From NCBI GenBank assembly GCA_028687585.1, contig JAQTZV010000027.1, forward strand, positions 1 through 64,000: a stretch of 64,000 bases of DNA, written 5' to 3'. This document shows positions 17,253-26,714 of this stretch, in pieces (position 1 is the stretch's first letter; each line of letters begins with the position of its first letter). The notes beneath the pieces are model-generated. The model did not search any database, was not told the DNA's origin, and saw only the letters and a program-made list of their open reading frames with translations. This DNA is from Desulfuromonadaceae bacterium. Lineage in GTDB: Bacteria; Desulfobacterota; Desulfuromonadia; Geobacterales; Pseudopelobacteraceae. The position numbers were made by a program, and so were the translations under genes.

Positions 17253-18215
17253 TTACAGGTTTTCCTGTGTTTTCGGGGTTCTAAAATCAACCCAGAGATC
17301 AAAAATGCCAATTCCGGCAACAAGTGCCAGAAGGTATGGTTGAACAATCAGCATGGCGTACAAAAAAATCCGTAGCAGAGTGGGTACGGAGTATTTCTTA
17401 ATCATTGCCGAGACAACAGCCATTCCCTGAAAAAAATACAACATGGTAATAATCAGCAAAATATTGAGTGCCGGAGTGGTAATCGGCGACAGTGGCAACA
17501 ATAAAGTAAAACCGCACGCAATCAGAAGCCACACAAGCAGATCAGGATTCTTGAACGTGGTGAAATCATCGATATTCAGAGTTACGGATGTATTTGCAGT
17601 GCTCTTTTTTACCAGAAGCATGTTGCCACCGGCAATAACAACAAGCATTACCGTTATAAGAGCCGGGAAAAGGCGCTTTAGGAGGTCAGAAGCAACGGTC
17701 ATGGAATGCTTGATAAATTCGAGATCTTCTCCTGTCACGCCACCCTTTTCGTACAACGTAACCGCCTGTTGCAAGCTGCCGGATATTTCGGCTGAAATAA
17801 GCTGTTGCAGGTTGATGCCGGAGACAGAACTGTATACAGCTATTCCAATGGCATACATCAGAAGATTTGCTGCTGTTGTCCAAAAAAGCACCCGACTGCC
17901 ACCGATACCTCGCATCAGAAGCTCCGGCATTAACAGGCTTATCATGCCGCACATACCGAGATACAGACATCCGGCAAAAATGCCGAACAGAGCAGAGATG
18001 ATCGCTGTTGAGCCAAGTAAAACAATCAGTGCTGACAAACGACCGTGAATCAGGCGGTTATAAGCAGCAGGAAACGGTGCCAGTATCCCGGAAAAAATCC
18101 CGAGTGGTGGTACTGCCAGATAGGCCGCAAATAATACAAACGAACCGACCACTCCAAGAATGGACGCTTTAAGACGTGCATACAGGTGGTGGTCGGCAGA
18201 TGGTTTAAAGTTCAT
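17253..18215 (-). CDS. DUF2232 (YybS-like) membrane protein
   Basis: A 320-residue integral membrane protein with seven or eight hydrophobic segments (first at about 15-35, last at about 285-308) and no large soluble domain. DUF2232 proteins are regularly encoded between rpsR and rplI in this group; their function is unknown. The start lies 11 bases after the rpsR stop, so co-expression with ribosomal proteins is clear. Confidence 0.85.
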   Translation of the reverse strand: MNFKPSADHHLYARLKASILGVVGSFVLFAAYLAVPPLGIFSGILAPFPAAYNRLIHGRLSALIVLLGSTAIISALFGIFAGCLYLGMCGMISLLMPELLMRGIGGSRVLFWTTAANLLMYAIGIAVYSSVSGINLQQLISAEISGSLQQAVTLYEKGGVTGEDLEFIKHSMTVASDLLKRLFPALITVMLVVIAGGNMLLVKKSTANTSVTLNIDDFTTFKNPDLLVWLLIACGFTLLLPLSPITTPALNILLIITMLYFFQGMAVVSAMIKKYSVPTLLRIFLYAMLIVQPYLLALVAGIGIFDLWVDFRTPKTQENL

Positions 18216-18226
18216 TAAAGTTTCTA

Positions 18227-18580
18227 TCAGTTGACCGCGTGATTTGCTGCAATAGGCAGAAGAGCGATATTGCGTGCCCGTTTAATAGCCTCTGTAATAT
18301 GGCGCTGATGGGCAGCGCAGTTTCCGGAAATTCTGCGAGGAACAATTTTGCCGCGCTCAGTAATGAAAAAGCGGAGCGTGCGTGGCTCTTTGTAATCAAT
18401 AGTCAGATTTTTTTCGGCGCAAAACCGGCATACTTTACGGCGCTGAAACGGGCGTCTCTTGCGTGGTCCGCCGGGGCCGCCGGGGCCTGCCGGGCGCTGA
18501 CCCGGTCCGCCTGCTGGTCGCTGGCCGGCACTAGCGGGACGTTGATAAGATGATGTCGTTGCTGGTCTTTCGTCACTCAT
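18227..18580 (-). CDS. rpsR: 30S ribosomal protein S18 with a Gly/Pro-rich N-terminal extension
   Basis: A 117-residue protein. Residues 45-117 are the normal S18 core ([53 protein letters not shown]). The first 40 residues are a low-complexity tail of Gly, Pro, Arg and Gln ([20 protein letters not shown]), absent from the short enterobacterial S18. A GGAGGAGATATAC ribosome site supports the long start. Confidence 0.95.
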   Translation of the reverse strand: MSDERPATTSSYQRPASAGQRPAGGPGQRPAGPGGPGGPRKRRPFQRRKVCRFCAEKNLTIDYKEPRTLRFFITERGKIVPRRISGNCAAHQRHITEAIKRARNIALLPIAANHAVN

Positions 18581-18601
18581 GAGTATATCTCCTCCAGTAA
18601 A

Positions 18602-18988
18602 TTATTCGGCGGCTTCTTCAGCGGCGGATGTCTCTTCTACGTTTTCTTCGGTTACGGCATCGGACAGTTCAATCTTTTTCTCCGGTGCGATGCGCTCGGG
18701 CAGATCAGTGATGTTGATACTCTGGTAACGCAGCACTTTGTCATCAAGCCTCAGACGTCGCTCAAGTTCTGCAATAAGAGTGCTCCCGCCATCAAAGCGG
18801 AGGTAGTAATAACGACCCCTGGCGGCCTTCTTGATAGGGTAGGCCAGTTTCCTGATACCCCAGTCATCCATCCTTAAACACTCGCCTTTATACGACGAGA
18901 TGACGTCCTGAGCCTTTGCGGTGACCGACTTGATGTCGTCTTCGCTCAGTTCTGGCTGGAGGATAAAAATTGTTTCATACTTCCTCAT
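18602..18988 (-). CDS. rpsF: 30S ribosomal protein S6
   Basis: A 128-residue protein from ATG 18988, preceded by GAGGAGG; a longer frame to 19036 lacks a ribosome site. S6 hallmarks MRKYETIFILQPEL, DDWGIRKLAYPIKKAARGRYYYLRFD and ELERRLRLDDKVLRYQ are present. The C-terminal 25 residues are a very acidic Glu/Ala tail. It starts the rpsF-rpsR-DUF2232-rplI operon; hairpins in its leader (CTCCGG/CCGGGG near 19015) could be the S6:S18 autoregulatory site, though the match is not strong. Confidence 0.95.
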   Translation of the reverse strand: MRKYETIFILQPELSEDDIKSVTAKAQDVISSYKGECLRMDDWGIRKLAYPIKKAARGRYYYLRFDGGSTLIAELERRLRLDDKVLRYQSINITDLPERIAPEKKIELSDAVTEENVEETSAAEEAAE

Positions 18989-19090
18989 GTTGGTAATCCT
19001 CCTCACGGATTCGAGCCCCGGTCCTGGCCGGAGCAAGGAGATTTCGGCAAAAATGCCGTCTTTAAAAGAACAAGTCTTCTACTATGTTTT

Positions 19091-19996
19091 TTAGTAAAGT
19101 GCAACAAAATCTTTATGATTGCTGCCGGTAACCAGGTATTTCCTTATGAGTTCCACCGGGTGGTAGGATAATTTGGCACTGCGAAGACCGGTATTACCCA
19201 AATCCTGCTCCCGGTTCAGGTATGTGCAGTCCTGAAACAGATTTTTGGCAAATTCCCGGTTTACGAGCTGATACAATCCTTCTGAAAAGGGGTCGGCTTT
19301 TTCAAAATGACATACAGCGGTTTCCGGATTGAGTTGCTCACCGAGTGCAAAAGCTGCCACCACACCATTCACCATGATGACAATTCCTGCAAGTCCAAGA
19401 GTTTTAGCAATGTGTAACGCCTCTTCAGTTGCTTCTATCTCCATACGCACCGATCCACCAGATTCAACTCGAGAAACCTGTTGCCACGTGTCCAGAAGAG
19501 TCAGGCAGCCGTGTACATGCTCATCTGAAAAGTGGTCAACTCTGTAGTCATGACGACTGGTAAAATAGTTTATCCGGTTTTTTTTCTTGTGAAAACGGCT
19601 TCCCGGTAAAAGTGCCAGTTCCTCACGAAGATAGAGGTAATCAAATGAATCGCGCATCTCTGCAATCTGCACAGAATGTGTCGAAAGGTGTTTTTCGACA
19701 AATATATCGTCAGCGCCGTATAGTGGCAAGCCATCTGTAAACAGGACGTTCAGGGCGGCTGCCGTATCACCGCCGAGAGGCGGCAGGAAATATACAGACC
19801 CGTCATACCCGGTACCGATTACAACAATTGAACCGGCAACTGTCGCAAGTTTGTACTCGTGTGCCTTGCGAAAAAGGTAGAGACCGGCAAAGGACAACTC
19901 GGAAACACGGGGTTGAACATTGGTACAGAGTTGATCAAGGAGCGGTTTGTCTGTGAGTGCTAACGGGCGTGACGCCGGGTACGTTGGAATTTTCAT
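19091..19996 (-). CDS. DUF2156 (LPG synthase C-terminal-like) protein
   Basis: About 301 residues with a tandem GNAT-like fold as in the C-terminal domain of phosphatidylglycerol lysyltransferases: SRFHKKKNRINYFTSRHDYRV, LGLAGIVIMVNGVVAAFALGE, CHFEKADPFSEGLYQLVNREFA and the ending LRSAKLSYHPVELIRKYLV. There is no membrane domain, so it is the cytosolic stand-alone form whose substrate is unknown. The start is uncertain: ATG 20038 would add 14 residues, and neither site has a good ribosome site. Confidence 0.8.
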   Translation of the reverse strand: MKIPTYPASRPLALTDKPLLDQLCTNVQPRVSELSFAGLYLFRKAHEYKLATVAGSIVVIGTGYDGSVYFLPPLGGDTAAALNVLFTDGLPLYGADDIFVEKHLSTHSVQIAEMRDSFDYLYLREELALLPGSRFHKKKNRINYFTSRHDYRVDHFSDEHVHGCLTLLDTWQQVSRVESGGSVRMEIEATEEALHIAKTLGLAGIVIMVNGVVAAFALGEQLNPETAVCHFEKADPFSEGLYQLVNREFAKNLFQDCTYLNREQDLGNTGLRSAKLSYHPVELIRKYLVTGSNHKDFVALY

Positions 19997-20073
19997 TTGA
20001 GTTATCCGATAATTGACTGTAGTATTTTCGCCTATCATTTATATCAGAAAAAGAATTATGGGGGAACATACGT

Positions 20074-21273
20074 ATGGCAATTGCAATGAAGATCGCCAGT
20101 CAGATATCCAAATCATCCTGGATCCGCAAGATGTTTGAGGAAGGCGAGCGTTTACGTCAGGAATTCGGCGCCGACAAAATATATGATTTTACGCTTGGCA
20201 ATCCGGATGTGGAACCACCCGAATCGTTCAGTCGCGAGTTACTGGAATTGGCGAAGAATCCGCTGCGGGGCATGCATCGATATATGAATAATGCGGGGTA
20301 TGCCGAAACCCGCAGCGCCGTTGCAGAAAAAATATCAGGAGATTCCGGTATTACCGTGCCTGCGGACAACATCATCATGACATGCGGTGCCGGCGGTGCT
20401 CTTAACGTGGTACTCAAGACCATACTTAACCCTGGTGAAGAGGTCATTATTCTCGCGCCATATTTTGTAGAGTATAAGTTCTATATCGATAACCATGGTG
20501 GTGTACCGGTTGAGGTCTGGACGAATCGCGATACCTTCCAGCTCGATATCGACGCCATAGAAAAGGCGATCACCGCAAAAACCCGTGCGATAATCATCTG
20601 TTCCCCCAATAACCCGACCGGCGTTATTTATCCTGCGGAAAGCCTGAAGCGTCTCGGTGATGTTTTAAAAGATATCCATACACGAAACGGCCACCTGATA
20701 TATGTCATCTCTGACGAACCGTATGCCCGAATTGCGTTTGACGGCAATCATGTGCCAAATATATTCCCATTGGTTGAAAGCTCAATCATTGTGACATCGC
20801 ACAGTAAGGATCTGGCTCTGCCGGGTGAACGCATTGGCTATCTGGCGGCAAATCCCCGTATGGCAACTGCCGGACAATTTATGGAAGGAGCGGTCTTCAG
20901 TAATCGGGTTCTCGGTTTTGTCAATGCCCCGGCGCTGATGCAGCGACTGGTGGCCAAACTGCAGGACGAATCAGTGGATATTGCCGAATATCAGGCAAAA
21001 CGTGATCTGTTGGTTCGTGAGTTGAGCAGCATGGGATTCAAAATTGTCAAACCGGATGGCGCATTTTATATTTTTCCGGAATCGCCGCTGACTGACGATG
21101 TGGAGTTCGTCAGGATGGCGCAGAAACACCACATCCTGCTGGTGCCGGGAGCCGGTTTCGGTGCCCCTGGTTTCTTCAGGATTGCCTACTGTTTTGATAT
21201 GGAGATGATCGAGCGGAGCATACCGGCGTGGCGTGCATTGGCAAAAGAGGCCGGATTGGCGAAACTGTCTTGA
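20074..21273 (+). CDS. PLP-dependent aminotransferase (class I, AspC/ArAT-like)
   Basis: A 399-residue fold-type I aminotransferase. Substrate and cofactor motifs are FTLGNPDVEPP (N-terminal), CGAGGALNVVLKT, CSPNNPTGVIYP, SDEPYARIAFDG and SHSKDLALPGERIGY, where K in SHSKDL is the PLP Schiff-base lysine. GGGGGAA precedes the ATG. This subgroup commonly uses aspartate, alanine or aromatic amino acids; the precise substrate cannot be set from sequence. Confidence 0.88.
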   Translation: MAIAMKIASQISKSSWIRKMFEEGERLRQEFGADKIYDFTLGNPDVEPPESFSRELLELAKNPLRGMHRYMNNAGYAETRSAVAEKISGDSGITVPADNIIMTCGAGGALNVVLKTILNPGEEVIILAPYFVEYKFYIDNHGGVPVEVWTNRDTFQLDIDAIEKAITAKTRAIIICSPNNPTGVIYPAESLKRLGDVLKDIHTRNGHLIYVISDEPYARIAFDGNHVPNIFPLVESSIIVTSHSKDLALPGERIGYLAANPRMATAGQFMEGAVFSNRVLGFVNAPALMQRLVAKLQDESVDIAEYQAKRDLLVRELSSMGFKIVKPDGAFYIFPESPLTDDVEFVRMAQKHHILLVPGAGFGAPGFFRIAYCFDMEMIERSIPAWRALAKEAGLAKLS

Positions 21274-21428
21274 CAGTACCGTTGATTATGTATAAATCGT
21301 TCAGCAATCTATCTCATACGAAATGAATAAACCCACCGCAAGCAGAGCGTGGTATCTGTTTCTCCGTTGCTACTTAAATCGCGCCACGGGCGGAAATTTT
21401 ACTCTCAGAAAAAAATCGGAGGCATCAC

Positions 21429-21914
21429 ATGCAAATTTCAAAACAGTTTAGAATGTTGTTCGGCGCTATTGTAAAAGCGGGTGTAATTTCTATCTTTTGT
21501 TTTTCTGTGTTGGCTTTTGCCGAGGATACCAAACCTGATACGCCGAAAACTCTTGAGGGGGTAAAGGTTGTTTCTGCCGTCGAAGCAAAAGCTCTCTTTG
21601 ACAAAAAGGGGGCAGCTTTCATTGATTTTAGATCTGCAATAAACTTCGGAAAAGGTCATATTCCGGGCGCTACTGTTGTTCCGTATAAGGAAAAGAGCGA
21701 GTTTAAAGTTGGTTTTGACTCAGCAAAAGACTCCTTCGATATCAAAAAGCTGCCTTCCGACAAATCCATAACTCTCATTTTCTACAGTGATGGACCGAAC
21801 GGTTGGAAATCCTATAAAGCTGCTTATTTGGCTCAAAAAGCTGGGTACAAGAAAATTATGTGGTTAAGAGATGGATTTAAAGCGTGGGAAGCCAATAAAT
21901 ATCCAATGGAATAG
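21429..21914 (+). CDS. Periplasmic rhodanese-like protein lacking the catalytic cysteine
   Basis: A 161-residue protein with a signal peptide (residues 1-about 28, ending VLAFA). A single rhodanese domain follows: AKALFDKKGAAFIDFRSAINFGKGHIPGA and the C-terminal GYKKIMWLRDGFKAWE. At the active-site loop, where catalytic members have Cys (YC.GP..WKSYKA), this protein reads FYSDGPNGWKSYKA, so the sulfur-accepting Cys is Ser. It therefore should not be a sulfurtransferase and may be a binding or sensing protein. A GGAG ribosome site lies upstream. The chemoreceptor gene follows 41 bases later. Confidence 0.85.
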   Translation: MQISKQFRMLFGAIVKAGVISIFCFSVLAFAEDTKPDTPKTLEGVKVVSAVEAKALFDKKGAAFIDFRSAINFGKGHIPGATVVPYKEKSEFKVGFDSAKDSFDIKKLPSDKSITLIFYSDGPNGWKSYKAAYLAQKAGYKKIMWLRDGFKAWEANKYPME

Positions 21915-21955
21915 GCTGAAAAATTATAGGGGTATAGTTTTGGTCAGGAACCGTA

Positions 21956-24034
21956 ATGAAGCGTAGTAATACCATAAAATTCAGGATGTTAATCCTTACT
22001 GTGTTGGTGATTTTTTCCATGTCAACCATGTGGTTTGCCGGGTATTATACTTTCCGTCTCATTCAGGAGAGAGCCAAAGTTGAAGACTTGCTGGAGCAGC
22101 AGACAACAAACCTGCAGAAGATTCTTCGCAATATTACTGAAATCGTTCTCATTCCGGATAACCCTCAGACTGTCAAGCTTGTCAGGGACACCATTAAGCA
22201 ATTTAATACAACGATTGACACTATTGTAGCCGAGAGTGATGACGAATTGCTCTCGGATGCAATTAGTGACAGGATTGAGCCAGAGTGGCGCTCAATCGAA
22301 AAAGAAGTTAATGAATTCTTAAAGATAGAGCGTCCCAATCCGGATGATGTCGACACCATGGTCATGTTCGGGAAACTCTCCGCTAAAACCGACAAACTGT
22401 TAGGCTTGTTGACCGAAATTAAGAATGCTGCAAGTCAAAGGTCGGAAAAATATATCTTCAGAGTCTCCAACTACATGGGGGGCGTCGCTTTTTTCCTGAT
22501 CTCTGTCACTACGGTTATTCTGCTTTCTATTTTTCGCTCCATCTCGAAGCCGCTTGAAGATATCTCAAACAGTGCACGATTAATCTCCCAGGGCAATTTG
22601 ACGGTTGAGTTTAACGTAACCCGCAACGACGAGATCGGTGTTATGGCTGAAACCTTTCGAGTAATGGTGGCGAATCTCCGCCAGATGATCGGCCAGACAT
22701 CTTCCCTCTCCTCTCAAGTAATCCTGGCGGCAGCAACCATTACGGAAGCCTCGGGTCACGTAATTTCATCGGTACATGTTCAGAACAACGCCATAGAAAG
22801 CACGGCTCATTCAATTAAGGAGGTCGATAACTCCATTTCCATGCTTCAGAATAGCTCTCATGAACTTTTTAACGCAGCAACCTCAACTTCTTCTTCCGCT
22901 GCAGAACTGTCTGCGTCAATACTGCAGGTGGCAACGAATGCAGGATTTCTTGACACCACTGCCCTTAGAGCGGTCGGAGATCTTAAGGAAATGGTGTTAA
23001 CCGGCGAGTCAATTGTTGCAAGTGTTGAGAATGTCGCCGTCTTTGCTGAAGAGACCAGCACTTCAATGGAGCAGATCAGTTTCAGAATCAAGAATATTCA
23101 GGACTCTGCCGACCGTTCTGTAGTGCTGGCGGAACAGGTCTCTCGATCATCTTCTGAAATGGGTATCGCTTCTGTAACCGATGCGGTAAGAGGCATAGAA
23201 AATATCCGCAACAGCATGTCAGAACTGAGTGAAGTTGTTAACCGGCTCGGTTCGAAGTCAATGCAGATAGGTAAAATCATCACGGTAATTGAGGATATAG
23301 CTTCCCAGACAAGTCTGCTGGCGCTAAATGCCGCAATTCTGGCTGCTCAGGCGGGGCCGCATGGCAAAGCTTTTTCTGTTGTAGCTTCGGAGATACGTTC
23401 CTTGGCTGAGCGGACATTTCTCTCCACAAAAGAAATTGTTACCGTTGTAACATCTGTTCAGAATGAGGCCGGTTCCAGTGTCAAGATGGCGCACACAGGC
23501 ATGGAAACCGTTCAACAGGGAATTATATTAATAAACAAAGTAAAGGATGCTCTGGAAAGTATCTACGACAACGCTCTTATTTCAACGGAAATGTCTCATG
23601 CGATACGAAAGGAAGCAAGAGAAGAGGTTGTAGTAATCGAGCGTATCAATGAAGCAATCGATACGTTACGAAGCCAGATCGAAGAAATATCCTGTTCTGT
23701 CCATCAGCAGAACGGCAATACCGGTGATATCAACACTCTTATGGAGGAGATCAAGCAGAATATACGTGAAATTGCGGTGGCAACCCAGGAACAGTCCAAA
23801 ACCAGTACAGCTATTTCATTGATATCGGAAAATCTTTTGAATCAATCCACGGAAATTAATCAGTTAATTGATATACAGAAGCAAAAGAGCGATGCTATCG
23901 TCACATCCAGCAGCAACATCAGAGAATCAGCTGTCCAGCTCGGTCAGGCGGCTAACACTATGGAGCGGGAGGCAGACTCGCTTCGTACCAAAGCCGATAG
24001 CCTTGCAACCAGCATCAAAACCTTCAAAGTATAA
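21956..24034 (+). CDS. Methyl-accepting chemotaxis protein
   Basis: A 692-residue receptor. Membrane helices at about 10-30 and 172-195 bracket a short (about 140-residue) four-helix-type periplasmic sensor; a HAMP domain (about 195-250) follows, then a long coiled-coil signalling domain. The hairpin tip IEDIASQTSLLALNAAILAAQAGPHGKAFSVVASEIRSLAER is a slightly divergent form of the standard E-A-A-R-A-G-E tip. The position directly behind the rhodanese-like periplasmic protein suggests, but does not prove, that the latter feeds it a ligand. Confidence 0.92.
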   Translation: MKRSNTIKFRMLILTVLVIFSMSTMWFAGYYTFRLIQERAKVEDLLEQQTTNLQKILRNITEIVLIPDNPQTVKLVRDTIKQFNTTIDTIVAESDDELLSDAISDRIEPEWRSIEKEVNEFLKIERPNPDDVDTMVMFGKLSAKTDKLLGLLTEIKNAASQRSEKYIFRVSNYMGGVAFFLISVTTVILLSIFRSISKPLEDISNSARLISQGNLTVEFNVTRNDEIGVMAETFRVMVANLRQMIGQTSSLSSQVILAAATITEASGHVISSVHVQNNAIESTAHSIKEVDNSISMLQNSSHELFNAATSTSSSAAELSASILQVATNAGFLDTTALRAVGDLKEMVLTGESIVASVENVAVFAEETSTSMEQISFRIKNIQDSADRSVVLAEQVSRSSSEMGIASVTDAVRGIENIRNSMSELSEVVNRLGSKSMQIGKIITVIEDIASQTSLLALNAAILAAQAGPHGKAFSVVASEIRSLAERTFLSTKEIVTVVTSVQNEAGSSVKMAHTGMETVQQGIILINKVKDALESIYDNALISTEMSHAIRKEAREEVVVIERINEAIDTLRSQIEEISCSVHQQNGNTGDINTLMEEIKQNIREIAVATQEQSKTSTAISLISENLLNQSTEINQLIDIQKQKSDAIVTSSSNIRESAVQLGQAANTMEREADSLRTKADSLATSIKTFKV

Positions 24035-24104
24035 GCATATTCCTTCAGTGAACCTTTCTGACATCATCATAGGACAAGATGGAGGATGGCAGGTTCCGTT
24101 CTTT

Positions 24105-24632
24105 TCAAGAGGGGAAGTTGCGCTGTTCCTCCGCTTTAATTTCAAGAAATTCGATAAAATCGATCGAACGGTGGACAAAGCGGAGATTGAAGCGGCTTTC
24201 GTAGAGTAACAGCAGCGACGCGATAAAAAGAAAAAGCCCACCGCAGAGGGCGATCAGTGTCGGCACCCACGCCAGGTCTGTGCCGCCGTAGGCAACGTTA
24301 ACCGCGATAGCAAGGCTGGATGCCACAAAGAGCAGCGTTGCGGTATAAAGGGATACCATAGCTTTCTGGATCAACATTGCCCGGCGTCTCTGCAGATCGA
24401 TCTGTCCCCGCAAGTGTTTCATCCGTTCTTCCGGGTAGGAAATTTCCCCCGTTATAATCGCTTCGACTTCACCCTTCATAACATTTACCCGGTCAAAGAT
24501 GCGCCCCAGGCGCGCCGATGTCGAAAATATCAGCGTTCCGCATGCCGATATCAGAACGGCCGGGGTAATCATCGAGGTCAAAATCCGGGAACTGGTGAGA
24601 GCTTCCAGAAGCTCTTTTTCATGAATTGCCAT
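24105..24632 (-). CDS. DUF2721 membrane protein
   Basis: A 175-residue protein with membrane helices at about 18-37, 91-113 and 121-144. The opening ILTSMITPAVLISACGTLIFSTSARLGRIFDRV is the DUF2721 signature. Function is unknown. It is followed on the same strand by pepF's opposite neighbour spacing of 40 bases, so it may be co-transcribed with pepF. Confidence 0.8.
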   Translation of the reverse strand: MAIHEKELLEALTSSRILTSMITPAVLISACGTLIFSTSARLGRIFDRVNVMKGEVEAIITGEISYPEERMKHLRGQIDLQRRRAMLIQKAMVSLYTATLLFVASSLAIAVNVAYGGTDLAWVPTLIALCGGLFLFIASLLLLYESRFNLRFVHRSIDFIEFLEIKAEEQRNFPS

Positions 24633-24672
24633 ATGGGACTAATTCTCCAGGTACGACCTGTCCTGATTAATA

Positions 24673-26442
24673 TCAGGCAATACGCTTCAACTCTTCGATC
24701 AAATCAGCCAGCACATCGTACCCTTTTTGCCAAAATCCGCTGTCATGTATGTCGATACCGGCAAGACGGGCGGAATCGGCTGGTGATAGTGCCCCACCCG
24801 ATTCCAGCAGGGCGTAGTAGCCAGGCTTGAATGTTTCACCATCTTCGCGATATTTCTGAAACAGCGCCAATACCAGCAGTTCGGCAAATGTGTAGGAATA
24901 ACAGTAGAACCGGCTATGGATAAAGTGGCTGATGTAGCTCCATCCCCACCGATAGGCGGGAATCATCTCAACGGTATCGCCGTACAGTTTGCCGTTTTCT
25001 TCCAACCAGATTTCGGCAATACGGTCATTTGAGAGCAGTCCCTCCGTCCGCTCGTTGTGCAGGCGAAGTTCGAAGCGTGTCAACACGGTCTGTCGGAACG
25101 TAGTGGCAATAATGTCTTCAATTTTGGCGCAGAGCAGCGATCGGCGAACGATAAGATCCTGTTCATTATCCAGCAGTTTGCGTGTCAGCAACATTTCACC
25201 GAAAACCGATGCGGTCTCGGCAAGCGGGAGTGGGGCGTGATAGTTCAAGGCGCTCTGCTTCTGGGAAATTACAAAGTGCAGGCCGTGTCCGGCTTCATGG
25301 GCAATCGTGGCCAGGTCGCGCAACGTACCGGTATAGTTAAGCAGCAGAAATGGCGGCAGCTCAGGCGATATTCCCATGGCAAAGGCGCCCCCCGATTTTC
25401 CGGTGCGCGGCATGACATCAACCCGTCGTTCAGAAAAAAACGCATCGACAATGGCGCCGAACTCAGGGTCGTACTCGCGGTAAGAGTCAACTACCAGCGT
25501 TTTTGCCTCTTCAAAGTCATAGCTCCGTTCCGATTCTGCCACCGGCGCGTAGATATCGCAATTACGCAGCTTATCCATGTTGAGCATTCCGGCTTTGAGC
25601 CGGAAATACTCCTGGGCCAGGCCGTAGTTGGCTTCAGTAACGCACATCAGATGTTCAACCGCTTCGTCCGGGATCTCATTGCCGATATTGGTCGGCTGGA
25701 TCGGAGTCTGATACTTGCGCAGTTCCATCTCCTGGCCATGATCAAGGGCCATATTGTTGAAGACGGCGTTGTAGATAATGCCATGCTCACCATGACGATC
25801 CAGAAAAGTTGTCATTGCCCGGAAGCGGACATCAGGAGATGTGTGGTGCAGCAGTGACAGCAGTTCTTCACCAGTGAACTCCCGCTGCTCACCATCCAGC
25901 TCCATCTTATAGACGAACGACGCTGAAAGTTCGTCAAACAACTTGGTAAATGCGCGTACGCCGGTCAAATCCTTGCGCGTCAGGAGCCGCTCCTCGTTCT
26001 CTTTAAGGGTATGGAGGCGAAATTTACGAATGCCATCCAGAAAATGGAGATATCCTGCGGCCTCGGTATATGATCGGAACAGTTCAAGGCGCTCATCATG
26101 CAACTCCATAAGCTCCAGGTCGAAAAATAGCAGTTGCTGAGAAAGCCTGCTTCCTAATTCAGAGCAGCGCTGGGAAAGGGCACGAAAAACTTCATTTCCC
26201 GAGTCAGCAGCAAAGAGCAGATGTGCGTAGCAGAATGGTTTTGCCATACGGGACTGAAGGGCCTCGTATGCTTGAATAGCTGACAATAGAGCCGGGTTGT
26301 CAAGAACGGCTACCTTTTCAAAATAGCTGCTGCGAAAATCTGCTGCCAACCGTTCAAATGAGCTGAGATCTGCCTCCAATTCCGGCGAATCCGGGGCAGG
26401 GTAGAGCAGCGTCGTGTTCCAGGTCAGATCAGTATGTGGCAT
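24673..26442 (-). CDS. pepF: Oligoendopeptidase F (M3 family zinc peptidase)
   Basis: A 589-residue cytosolic M3B peptidase that degrades short peptides. The zinc motif HEAGHGLHF (HExxH with E) is near residue 386, followed by the third-ligand helix ETASVFGEML. The N-terminal start MPHTDLTWNTTLLYPAPDSPELEADL is typical of the family. It is transcribed away from tRNA-Ala and ends just before the DUF2721 gene. Confidence 0.93.
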   Translation of the reverse strand: MPHTDLTWNTTLLYPAPDSPELEADLSSFERLAADFRSSYFEKVAVLDNPALLSAIQAYEALQSRMAKPFCYAHLLFAADSGNEVFRALSQRCSELGSRLSQQLLFFDLELMELHDERLELFRSYTEAAGYLHFLDGIRKFRLHTLKENEERLLTRKDLTGVRAFTKLFDELSASFVYKMELDGEQREFTGEELLSLLHHTSPDVRFRAMTTFLDRHGEHGIIYNAVFNNMALDHGQEMELRKYQTPIQPTNIGNEIPDEAVEHLMCVTEANYGLAQEYFRLKAGMLNMDKLRNCDIYAPVAESERSYDFEEAKTLVVDSYREYDPEFGAIVDAFFSERRVDVMPRTGKSGGAFAMGISPELPPFLLLNYTGTLRDLATIAHEAGHGLHFVISQKQSALNYHAPLPLAETASVFGEMLLTRKLLDNEQDLIVRRSLLCAKIEDIIATTFRQTVLTRFELRLHNERTEGLLSNDRIAEIWLEENGKLYGDTVEMIPAYRWGWSYISHFIHSRFYCYSYTFAELLVLALFQKYREDGETFKPGYYALLESGGALSPADSARLAGIDIHDSGFWQKGYDVLADLIEELKRIA

Positions 26443-26557
26443 GAGGTTCTCCGGTTGATTATTTAGATATCGAGTTTAGAACATTACATCGGATACCCTG
26501 GGGCGTCAAGATGGTGGTTGTTGATTCCATATTAACAGGTTGGCAGGTAAAAAAACA

Positions 26558-26586
26558 TTGACACGTAAGATTTAGTTTGTTAAACA
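26558..26586 (+). promoter_or_regulatory. Promoter of the tRNA-Ala gene
   Basis: TTGACA (26558-26563) and TAAACA (26581-26586) with a 17-base spacer end 15 bases before the tRNA. Confidence 0.5.
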
Positions 26587-26601
26587 AGCTTCTCACTTCA
26601 T

Positions 26602-26677
26602 GGGGGTGTAGCTCAGCTGGGAGAGCGCTTGGCTGGCAGCCAAGAGGTCATCGGTTCGATCCCGTTCACCTCCACCA
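26602..26677 (+). tRNA. tRNA-Ala (anticodon GGC)
   Basis: A 76-base cloverleaf: acceptor stem GGGGGTG pairs CACCTCC, D arm with GCTCAGCTGGGAGAGC, anticodon stem CTTGG/CCAAG around loop CTGGCAG with anticodon GGC, T loop TTCGATC, and an encoded 3' CCA. Confidence 0.97.
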
Positions 26678-26685
26678 TACATTCT

Positions 26686-26714
26686 AAGGGTCAGCGTTAA
26701 GCTGGCCCTTTTTT
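26686..26714 (+). terminator. Terminator of the tRNA-Ala gene
   Basis: AAGGGTCAGC and GCTGGCCCTT (one G-T pair) form a 10-bp stem with a 5-base loop, followed by TTTTTAT. Beyond it, 26715-27010 has no recognisable gene or promoter; a 79-codon frame there has no family features. Confidence 0.8.

Noticed and set aside
18995-19025. T-arm-like text (GGATTCGAGCC) in the rpsF leader
   Set aside because: No acceptor, D or anticodon arms can be formed around it; not a tRNA.
26650-26677. tRNA-Ala 3' end as an attachment site
   Set aside because: I found no second copy of the 3' segment downstream and no integrase, so no island boundary is claimed.
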